Source: CAVZLD01 sp964522605 (GTDB lineage: Bacteria > Planctomycetota > Planctomycetia > Pirellulales > Pirellulaceae). Taken from it: DNA of 9,924 bases. Shown piece by piece: positions 1-6,018 of this stretch; the first letter of the stretch is position 1, and each line of letters opens with the position of its first letter. The notes under the pieces are model-generated. The model saw only the letters and a program-made list of their open reading frames with translations. It had not been told where the DNA came from and made no database searches. Both the position numbers and the translations under genes were made by a program. The stretch covers positions 1-9,924 of the forward strand of contig CAZFWV010000255.1 in assembly GCA_964522605.1 (NCBI GenBank), in the 5' to 3' direction.

Positions 1-25
1 CAAAACCCGTTACGGACCGAGTTTG

Positions 26-104
26 TGAGCCGACGGCGCTAGCCGCGGGCCACGATTTGCCGAGTCGCATAGAGAATTGGCCCGAGGCTAGCGCCTTCGG
101 CTCA
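26..104. repeat. Long imperfect inverted repeat beyond the msrB stop
   Basis: Two 27-nt arms (26-52 and 78-104) are reverse complements except at two positions and are separated by a 25-nt spacer. The left arm begins TGAGCCGACGG and ends CGCGGGCCA; both arms centre on GCTAGC. The element starts 27 nt beyond the 3' end of the minus-strand msrB and could fold into a strong hairpin in its transcript, but no T-tract follows it, so it is not a typical intrinsic terminator. The form, a GC-rich imperfect palindrome at a gene end, suits a dispersed REP-type repeat. I recall similar GGCGCTAGCC-containing elements in planctomycete genomes, but cannot check that here. Confidence 0.75.
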
Positions 105-130
105 CGTTTTGAAACTGGTTCTAAGGCGTG

Positions 131-763
131 TCACTTGTCTCTTGGTGTTTCTTCTGCCTTCGCCTCCGGTTCGGTCGCCCGTTGTTTCTCGTCAGAAGAG
201 CTGCGCTCAGCGGCGTCGTTTTCCGCCTTCTCGCTCTTCGGCGTGAAAGTGAGTGATACGGAATTGATACAGTAGCGCTGCCCAGTTGGCGTTTGGGGCG
301 CGTCGGCAAAGATATGCCCGAGGTGTGAGTCACAGCGAGCGCAGGTCACTTCTGTTCGGACCATGCCCAACGAGAAATCGGGCGTCAATTTGACTCGATC
401 TCCTGCCTTCGCGGCGTAAAAGGCTGGCCATCCACAACCGGAGTTGAATTTCGTATCGGATTCGAAAAGTTCCAGCCCGCATGCGGCGCATGAGTAGGTT
501 CCCTCCTCGAAGTGCTTGTCATACTTGTTACGGAAAGGCGGCTCGGTTCCCTTCATCCGCAACACCCGATACTGCTCCCGGGAAAGCAACTTCTTCCATT
601 CTTTCTCAGTTCGTATGATCTTTTCGGACATTGCTTTTTTCTCGGCAGTCGAGTTGTTTTTGGCCTCCGGAGAGGACTTGGCTTGTTGTTGGCCGACTAC
701 ATCGCTGCAGCCGGCGAGTCCGGAGAGCACGAAGATTAAGATCCAAACGTCGTAGCGGATCAT
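131..763 (-). CDS. msrB: Peptide-methionine (R)-S-oxide reductase, predicted lipoprotein
   Basis: A 210-aa protein that reduces methionine-R-sulfoxide in proteins back to methionine. The MsrB fold spans roughly residues 47-175. Both zinc CxxC pairs are present (C92/C95 and C141/C144), as are the SGCGWPAF block with the likely resolving C110, the SHLGHIF block (H147, H150) and the catalytic C165 in RYCINS. Residues 1-19 form a hydrophobic signal ending in the lipobox LAGC, so the mature protein probably starts at lipidated C19, followed by a Lys/Ala/Ser-rich linker. This points to a membrane-anchored enzyme outside the cytoplasm. The open frame continues upstream to 1024, but the ATG at 763 is chosen because the signal peptide starts there and GGAG lies 8 nt upstream. 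Oddity: a 35-residue, highly charged Glu/Lys/Ala tail follows the catalytic domain. The gene stands alone and is divergent from the GH116 gene. The family call is secure; the location is inferred. Confidence 0.95.
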   Translation of the reverse strand: MIRYDVWILIFVLSGLAGCSDVVGQQQAKSSPEAKNNSTAEKKAMSEKIIRTEKEWKKLLSREQYRVLRMKGTEPPFRNKYDKHFEEGTYSCAACGLELFESDTKFNSGCGWPAFYAAKAGDRVKLTPDFSLGMVRTEVTCARCDSHLGHIFADAPQTPTGQRYCINSVSLTFTPKSEKAENDAAERSSSDEKQRATEPEAKAEETPRDK

Positions 764-971
764 TGCCTGGACTCCGTACGTTACTTGAGTGTTAGTGTGA
801 CGGCCAGAAGCCGTGACTACCGCATCCGTCGCCTCGATGGGAGGCGGGCTGGGATACTCTTCACGAGGGTCTTCCCTTTTCAGCCACCTGCGGCTAGGGC
901 GCGGACCAACCGCATTAAGATTCTTGGACGCCAATCGCCAGAAAACAAGTCCCCGAAAGCGGCCACGTCGC

Positions 972-1019
972 ACTGCGAACCGCGAAAATGTCGTTCTCTC
1001 GGCGAGAAATCGAGCGACT
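972..1019. repeat. 48-nt dispersed repeat, copy 1
   Basis: Matches 7288-7335 at 41 of 48 positions in the same orientation with no gaps. Shared blocks are ACTGCGAAC, GAAAATGT, TCTCGG, GAGAAA and CGAGCGAC. A small hairpin is kept in both copies: TCTC (997-1000), a GGC loop, GAGA (1004-1007). This copy lies 208 nt upstream of the start of minus-strand msrB, as copy 2 lies upstream of a minus-strand gene. Four of the seven differences are C/T changes. The function is unknown. Confidence 0.65.
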
Positions 1020-1077
1020 GCCATGCCGTACGCGGGCCCCCTCCTGCGCTGGATCGTGCGTCAAAGAGTGTGTGGCC

Positions 1078-1099
1078 GCGGAAAGACGCGGAAAGACGC
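1078..1099. repeat. 10-bp tandem duplication (2.2 copies)
   Basis: GCGGAAAGAC occurs at 1078-1087 and again at 1088-1097, followed by a further GC. It lies in non-coding DNA. No function is suggested; it may be a slippage product. Confidence 0.6.
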
Positions 1100-1218
1100 C
1101 GATTTCAGCTCGATCGACATCCAGAACGCCCCCGATCAAGCGGTCCAGGCAACGGCAGTCGAACCAACAAGATACGAGCGAGAGGAAATCGCGTTCAGGT
1201 TGGATTCAAGGAGGAGAA

Positions 1219-1300
1219 GAAACCGCGGATTCGACCGAGGGGACGGATCGGCACGGACCGATCTGCGGAGATCCGTCTTATCCGTTCGATCCGCGGTTTC
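1219..1300. repeat. Nested inverted repeat upstream of the GH116 gene
   Basis: The outer arms GAAACCGCGGAT (1219-1230) and ATCCGCGGTTTC (1289-1300) are perfect 12-bp complements. They extend inward by three more pairs (CGA/TCG) if the single T at 1231 is bulged. Inside lies a second pair, ACGGATC (1243-1249) with GATCCGT (1270-1276). A competing inner hairpin is GATCGG (1246-1251) with CCGATC (1258-1263). As RNA this is one long branched stem. It sits about 190 nt upstream of the GH116 start and could be a regulatory structure, a remnant repeat or an operator. No T-run follows. Confidence 0.65.
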
Positions 1301-1361
1301 TCTTCAATCTTTCGTTCCGCTCGTCATTTATTTCCGCCCCCTTTCGCGGCGTCCCGACGTG

Positions 1362-1387
1362 TTGACTGCCGCAGCGAGTGTTACAAT
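1362..1387 (+). promoter_or_regulatory. Possible sigma70-like promoter for the GH116 gene
   Basis: TTGACT (1362-1367, 5 of 6 to consensus) is followed after 14 nt by TACAAT (1382-1387, 5 of 6). Both boxes are good but the spacer is about 3 nt short, so the TACAAT may work with another upstream element. A start site near 1394 would precede both candidate translation starts (1413 and 1491). Confidence 0.3.
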
Positions 1388-1490
1388 CCGGGATCGTGTT
1401 GCCGGATGCGGGATGGAGACCGCGAGAATCTGGGCGGAGTCTATTCCCGCTTTTGCATCTAACAGCCTGTGGAACTGGTGCGAGAATTCG

Positions 1491-4400
1491 ATGAAAAATG
1501 AACCCACGCGTTGTTCGCAATCTTGCGATTGTCGGTCGGAGGTGAGCCGCCGAGATCTCCTTCGCTGGACCGGTGCTGGTGCAGTGGCCTTGGGTGTGCG
1601 TCCGTGGAATGCGATCGCTGGGCCGTTTGAGTCCGCTGATTTTGAGAATCTTGTGCCCCGCGACAAGAAACTCAGTCCCGAATGGATTCGTTCGCTTTTC
1701 GAACGAGGGAAGCCAACGGTTTACGACGGTAGCGATCTCGAATGGATCGGCATGCCTGTGGGAGGGCTTTGTGCTGGCCAACTCTATCTGGGCGGCGACG
1801 GACGGCTCTGGCATTGGGACATTTTTAATCAAAGGATCGGTACCGGTTCGGAGCATTATGCAAAACCGATGCGCCCGTCCTCTGCTCTCGAGCAAGGGTT
1901 CGTCCTGCGCATCGATGATCGAGTGCGAAAACTCGATCAGTCTGGTTTCCGGCAGGTGCGGTTTCGCGGCGAATACCCGATCGCACGCGTTGAATACGCA
2001 GACGAAACGGAGCCGGTGTCGGTGACGCTGGATGCCTTTTCCCCATTCGTTCCGCTGAGTTACGAAGACTCGAGTCTTCCGGCGACCGTCCTGCAGTTTA
2101 CCGTGAAAAACGGAGGTGACAGGGAAGTAGAAGTAGAGCTGGCCGGATGGCTGGAGAACGCCGTCTGTCTGTTCACAGGTTCTCGCGGGGCAATTGTGCG
2201 TCGCAATCGTATCCTTCGCACCGCAGACTTGCTGTGCCTGGAGTGTCACGCGGTTCAGCCGTCGATCGAGGAGACGGAAACGGCGCGTCCGGATGTGATC
2301 TTTGAGCAATGGGAAGGCGAGGCTTACGACGGCTGGTCCGTGACGGGGAATGCATTTGGTGCCGGACCATTAAGAAAATCCGACTTTCCAGGCTATCAGG
2401 GAGATGTTGGAGGAACCAGCGAGCGCGTGACGAATTCGCATGCGACGGCGCCGGGCGACGATGTTGGACAGAAGGATGACCAAGTTGGCTCGTTAACGAG
2501 TGCCCCCTTTGTCATCGAGCGAAACTACGTCAATTTCTGGATTGGTGGCGGAAATCATCCGAAACGCACTTGCCTGAATCTACTCGTAGAGGATCAGGTT
2601 GTCCTATCGGCGACAGGGCATAATGACAACAAGATGCGTCAGGACAGCTTTGATGTGCGTCAATTGCAGGGCAAGACGGCGCGGCTGCAGATCCTGGATG
2701 ATCAGCGTGGACCTTGGGGAAATGTGGGGATTGGAACGATCGTTTTCAGTGATCGCCCCGCTGGAGAGATTCAGAAGCTCGAGGAGCGACATGACTATGG
2801 CACGATGACGTTATCGCTTTTGAATTCCGACACGGAAGATCGTGGAACGGCATCTTGCGAACGCACGGATCTCCCTGCTTCCGCATTCGAATCGAGATCC
2901 AGCCTCGAGCTGGCCGACGATTCGTCAGGAGAGCGACCGGTGGGTAGTCTGTCTCGACGAAACGTGCTGGAGCCCGGAGCAGAAACCACGGTCTCCTTTC
3001 TGCTGACGTGGCATTTCCCAAATGATCAAATCGACGGGATTCAGGATCGTGGGCGATACTACTCGACAAAGTTTTCCGATGCGTTCGCAGTCGCGCGCCA
3101 TGTCGCCAGTCACTTCGATACTCTGTGTGACCAGACGCGGTTGTGGCGCGACACCTGGTACGATTCGACACTGCCTTACTGGTTTCTCGATCGAACGTTT
3201 CTGAATACTTCGATCCTGGCGACTTCGACCTGTCATCGGTTCGCCAGTGGTCGCTTCTACGGCTGGGAAGGTGTGGGATGTTGTCCGGGAACGTGCACGC
3301 ACGTTTGGCAGTATGCTCAGGCAGTCGCGCGTCTGTTCCCATCGCTTGAACGCGATCTGCGCGAGCGGACGGATCTGGGGATCGCCTTTGCTCCCGAGAC
3401 CGGTGTGATCCGATTCCGCGCGGAACAGGCCGGCCTGGCCGTCGATGGCCAGGCGGGATGTATTCTGCGTTCGTATCGCGAGCATCAGATGTCACCCGAC
3501 GAGAACTTTCTGGAACGCAACTGGACAAAGATCAAGCGAGCGCTGCAGTGCCTGATTGACAAAGATGCGGATGCCAATGGAATTCTTGAATCCGGTCAGC
3601 ACAACACGCTCGATGCCGATTGGTATGGGCCTGTGGCCTGGTTGAGCGGCCTGTACCTGGCGGCTCTACGCGCCGGGGAGGAAATGGCGCGCGAAGTGGG
3701 GGATGAGGCCTTTGCTGCGATCTGTCGCCGCGTATTTGATCAAGGCCAGAAGAACCTGGTCGAGCAGTTGTTTGATCGCGAGTACTTCATCAACAAACCG
3801 GATCCAGATCACCCAGAGGCGATCAACTCGGGGACGGGCTGCGAAATCGATCAGGTCTTTGGTCAGTCATGGGCCTGGCAGGTAGGGCTCGGCCGCGTAC
3901 TCCCGGAGCGGGAAACGCATTCCGCGCTCGAGTCTCTTTGGCGTTACAATTTCACGCCGGATGTGGGTCCCTATCGTCAGGCCAACCAGCCTGGGCGATG
4001 GTACGCGATGCCGGGTGAGGCGGGCTTGCTCATGTGTACTTTTCCTCGCGATGATTGGGATTACGAAAAAGCGGCTGGCAAGGGACCCAACTGGGCGGCA
4101 GGATACTTCAATGAGTGTATGAACGGTTTTGAGTATCAGGTCGCTGGCCACATGATCTGGGAAGGAATGCTGGAGCATGGACTCGCAGTCACTCGCGCGG
4201 TCCACGATCGCTATCACGCCTCGCGCCGCAATCCCTGGAATGAAGTCGAGTGCGGTGACCACTATGCACGATCCATGGCCAGCTATGGCGTCTTTCTTGC
4301 CGCCTGTGGTTTTGAGTATCACGGGCCGCTCGGTCACATTGGATTTGCGCCGCGAATCAGCGCCGAGGATTTCCGCGCGGCCTTTACGTCCGCTGAAGGT

Positions 4401-4649
4401 TGGGGTACCTACCGGCAGGCGATTGAGGATTCTACGTTGCGCGCCGAGTTGCTCATGCGGTGGGGTCGACTGCGATTGAAAACGATCGCACTCGCCGTGC
4501 CCCAGCAGCCGTCGTCGGTTCGGGTACTCGTGGACGGCCAGCAAATCGGTGCCACGCATCAATGGAATGATCGGCGTCTGACGATCCTCTTGGACGAAGA
4601 ATCATCGATCTCCGCAGGCCAGAAGATGGCCATTGAAGTCAAAGCATAG
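1491..4649 (+). CDS. GH116-like glycoside hydrolase, Tat-exported, with inserted beta-domain
   Basis: A 1052-aa protein related to GH116 (GBA2/DUF608) retaining beta-glycosidases. Residues 1-43 form a Tat signal (SRRDLL at 19-24, hydrophobic stretch, AIA before a likely cleavage site). The N-terminal beta-domain opens with IGMPVGGLCAGQ and YLGGDGRLWHWDIFN (about 85-113). Residues 268-423 look like a separate jelly-roll insertion. The (alpha/alpha)6 catalytic domain covers about 530-985. The block GQHNTLDADWYG (702-713) holds D708, the likely acid/base by comparison with GBA2. The nucleophile block aligns with GWEGVGCCPGTC (591-602), where E593 is the best candidate. A short beta-rich tail follows. 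Start: the ATG at 1491 opens directly before the Tat signal, with only a weak GAG upstream; an in-frame ATG at 1413 is the alternative. The protein is longer than typical GH116 enzymes (about 800-930 aa), mainly because of the insertion. The substrate cannot be read from the sequence; a beta-linked glucose, xylose or related sugar is an inference. The next gene on the strand is a reductase 189 nt away. Confidence 0.85.
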   Translation: MKNEPTRCSQSCDCRSEVSRRDLLRWTGAGAVALGVRPWNAIAGPFESADFENLVPRDKKLSPEWIRSLFERGKPTVYDGSDLEWIGMPVGGLCAGQLYLGGDGRLWHWDIFNQRIGTGSEHYAKPMRPSSALEQGFVLRIDDRVRKLDQSGFRQVRFRGEYPIARVEYADETEPVSVTLDAFSPFVPLSYEDSSLPATVLQFTVKNGGDREVEVELAGWLENAVCLFTGSRGAIVRRNRILRTADLLCLECHAVQPSIEETETARPDVIFEQWEGEAYDGWSVTGNAFGAGPLRKSDFPGYQGDVGGTSERVTNSHATAPGDDVGQKDDQVGSLTSAPFVIERNYVNFWIGGGNHPKRTCLNLLVEDQVVLSATGHNDNKMRQDSFDVRQLQGKTARLQILDDQRGPWGNVGIGTIVFSDRPAGEIQKLEERHDYGTMTLSLLNSDTEDRGTASCERTDLPASAFESRSSLELADDSSGERPVGSLSRRNVLEPGAETTVSFLLTWHFPNDQIDGIQDRGRYYSTKFSDAFAVARHVASHFDTLCDQTRLWRDTWYDSTLPYWFLDRTFLNTSILATSTCHRFASGRFYGWEGVGCCPGTCTHVWQYAQAVARLFPSLERDLRERTDLGIAFAPETGVIRFRAEQAGLAVDGQAGCILRSYREHQMSPDENFLERNWTKIKRALQCLIDKDADANGILESGQHNTLDADWYGPVAWLSGLYLAALRAGEEMAREVGDEAFAAICRRVFDQGQKNLVEQLFDREYFINKPDPDHPEAINSGTGCEIDQVFGQSWAWQVGLGRVLPERETHSALESLWRYNFTPDVGPYRQANQPGRWYAMPGEAGLLMCTFPRDDWDYEKAAGKGPNWAAGYFNECMNGFEYQVAGHMIWEGMLEHGLAVTRAVHDRYHASRRNPWNEVECGDHYARSMASYGVFLAACGFEYHGPLGHIGFAPRISAEDFRAAFTSAEGWGTYRQAIEDSTLRAELLMRWGRLRLKTIALAVPQQPSSVRVLVDGQQIGATHQWNDRRLTILLDEESSISAGQKMAIEVKA

Positions 4650-4751
4650 AACATCAGATTTCACCTTCGGCCCGCAACATTGCCGTCATAGGCGTTTTGT
4701 CCATCTGTTCCGTTGTTGTAGCCAAGTGAAATCTGGGAACTTCCTGAACGC

Positions 4752-4781
4752 TTGGCGCTATTCGAGGTCAAGGCTTAGAAT
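4752..4781 (+). promoter_or_regulatory. Candidate promoter of the first aldo/keto reductase
   Basis: TTGGCG (4752-4757, 4 of 6) and TAGAAT (4776-4781, 5 of 6) are separated by 18 nt, a normal sigma70 spacing. Transcription would start near 4788, leaving an untranslated leader of about 50 nt. If real, the reductase can be expressed separately from the upstream GH116 gene. Confidence 0.35.
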
Positions 4782-4838
4782 CAGGAAAACTGGCGTGAGG
4801 TCGAACATTTGCTCCTTCACTCCCGGGAGTCTTCAGAA

Positions 4839-5846
4839 ATGACGAATTCACAGAATATGAATTTGGTCGCACGACGCGAATTCCTTCAGGCGACAATGGC
4901 CGCGCTAGCCTGGGGAGCGTTTGGTCGAGAGGCACTTTCGATGCAGACGGACGGGGAGGGCGGAATACCGACCCGACCGCTTGGGCGGACCGGAGAGCGG
5001 ATTCCGATCGTTGGACTGGGAGGATATCACATCGGGAATCCGGACGAAAAGGAAGCGATCCGGATTATGCACGAGGCGATCGATGAAGGGATGACGTTTT
5101 TCGACAACTCCTGGGACTATCACAACGGTGGTAGCGAGGAGGTGATGGGCAAAGCGCTCGCCTCCGATGGACGGCGCGACAAGGTCTTCCTAATGACGAA
5201 GGTCTGCGATCGCGATTACGACGGAGCGAAGCGGCATCTCGAAGATAGTCTTCGAAGGTTACAGACAGACCACCTTGACCTGTGGCAGTTTCACGAGATC
5301 AACTGGGATGTCGATCCGGATTGGGTCTTCGAAAAAGGTGGATTGAAGGCGGCGATGGAAGCGAGGGAACAAGGAAAGGTGCGCTATATCGGGTTTACGG
5401 GGCATCGTGATCCCGCCCATCATTTGAAGATGGTGTCCAAGCCTTTTGCTTGGGATACGGTGCAGATGCCCATCAATCTTCTCGACGCACACTATCGCAG
5501 CTTTCAGCGCGAAGTGCTTCCAGTATGTCGCGACAAGAATATCTCCGTATTGGGGATGAAAGCCTTGGCGGGTGGAATCATCCCGCGGCAGTTGGGGCTC
5601 GATGCCGCGTTGTCTCGTCGATTTGCGCTTTCCTTGCCGATCACAAGTCTTGTGTGTGGAATCGAGTCGCGCGAAAACCTTCGGCAGGATCTGGCGATGG
5701 CTCGCTCGTTTACGCCCGTGTCCGAAGCCGAAATGCAGCAGCTTCTTGCCGAAACGAAAGAGCCAGGATCCGATGGCAAGCTCGAGCCGTGGAAGACCAC
5801 TCGCTATGGCAGCCAGCACCACCGAGAGCAACACGAAAACGCCTGA
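4839..5846 (+). CDS. Aldo/keto reductase with Tat signal, catalytic tetrad intact
   Basis: A 335-aa member of the AKR superfamily, which reduces aldehydes or ketones (or oxidises the alcohols) with NADPH/NADH. A Tat-type leader lies at residues 10-35 (ARREFLQA, then an Ala-rich stretch). The barrel starts with RPLGRTGERIPIVGLGGYHI. The full tetrad is visible: D89 and Y94 in FFDNSWDYHNGG, K121 in FLMTKV, H152 in DLWQFHE. The C-terminal cofactor-side segment is ITSLVCGIESRENLRQDL. Start: ATG at 4839 has GGGAG (4825-4829) 9 nt upstream; an in-frame TTG at 4809 and an ATG at 4857 lack such a site. The gene follows the GH116 gene on the same strand and is convergent with the second AKR. Substrate unknown; a sugar-derived carbonyl compound would fit the neighbour. 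The C-terminus is polar and His/Gln-rich. Confidence 0.9.
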   Translation: MTNSQNMNLVARREFLQATMAALAWGAFGREALSMQTDGEGGIPTRPLGRTGERIPIVGLGGYHIGNPDEKEAIRIMHEAIDEGMTFFDNSWDYHNGGSEEVMGKALASDGRRDKVFLMTKVCDRDYDGAKRHLEDSLRRLQTDHLDLWQFHEINWDVDPDWVFEKGGLKAAMEAREQGKVRYIGFTGHRDPAHHLKMVSKPFAWDTVQMPINLLDAHYRSFQREVLPVCRDKNISVLGMKALAGGIIPRQLGLDAALSRRFALSLPITSLVCGIESRENLRQDLAMARSFTPVSEAEMQQLLAETKEPGSDGKLEPWKTTRYGSQHHREQHENA

Positions 5847-5874
5847 CACCGATTCGTAACGGAATTCCCCGTAT

Positions 5875-5939
5875 GTAGCCGAAGTCGTGAGACTTCGGAG
5901 GTTCTGGAATGCGATCCGAATTCTCACGAATTCGGCTAC
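5875..5939. repeat. REP-like paired hairpin between convergent genes
   Basis: Two 24-nt arms (5875-5898 and 5916-5939) are inverted copies of each other with two differences. Each arm is also a perfect hairpin by itself: CCGAAGTC, loop GTGA, GACTTCGG (5879-5898) and CCGAATTC, loop TCAC, GAATTCGG (5916-5935). The outer GTAGCC and GGCTAC bound the element. The two differences between the arms fall at paired positions of the hairpin stem (G-C in one, T-A in the other), so base pairing is preserved. The layout is that of REP/BIME elements. It lies 29 nt beyond the stop of the plus-strand AKR and 80 nt beyond that of the minus-strand AKR, so it could shield both transcript ends. Confidence 0.75.
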
Positions 5940-6018
5940 GAAGCGAACTTCGTCCAACGCAAACAGGCGAAACACGCACGAGACCTGCGCCGAGCGCTCC
6001 AGACTCGCGCTCAGTCAT

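Larger units (their letters stand above)
764..1490. other. Divergent intergenic region between msrB and the GH116 gene
   Basis: This 727-nt gap must hold the promoters of both flanking genes. Frames are open across it, including an in-frame extension of the GH116 gene back to 813, but their translations are Arg/Ser-rich, show no domain or signal peptide and overlap one another, so I treat it as non-coding. It contains one copy of a dispersed repeat (972-1019), a 10-bp tandem duplication (1078-1099), a large nested dyad (1219-1300) and a possible promoter for the GH116 gene (1362-1387). No clear promoter was found for msrB. Confidence 0.6.

Noticed and set aside
813..1490. 226-codon in-frame extension upstream of the GH116 gene
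   Set aside because: Composition is Arg/Ser-rich with no domain, it would bury the Tat signal inside the protein, and it spans the dyad and dispersed repeat. The start at 1491 (or at most 1413) is far more likely.
1278..2309. 343-codon minus-strand frame opposite the GH116 5' region
   Set aside because: Antisense shadow of a clear coding gene; no family motif.
4655..4735. Perfect 10-bp inverted repeat CAGATTTCAC / GTGAAATCTG after the GH116 stop
   Set aside because: The arms are 61 nt apart with no T-tract, so a terminator is not convincing; it could be chance.
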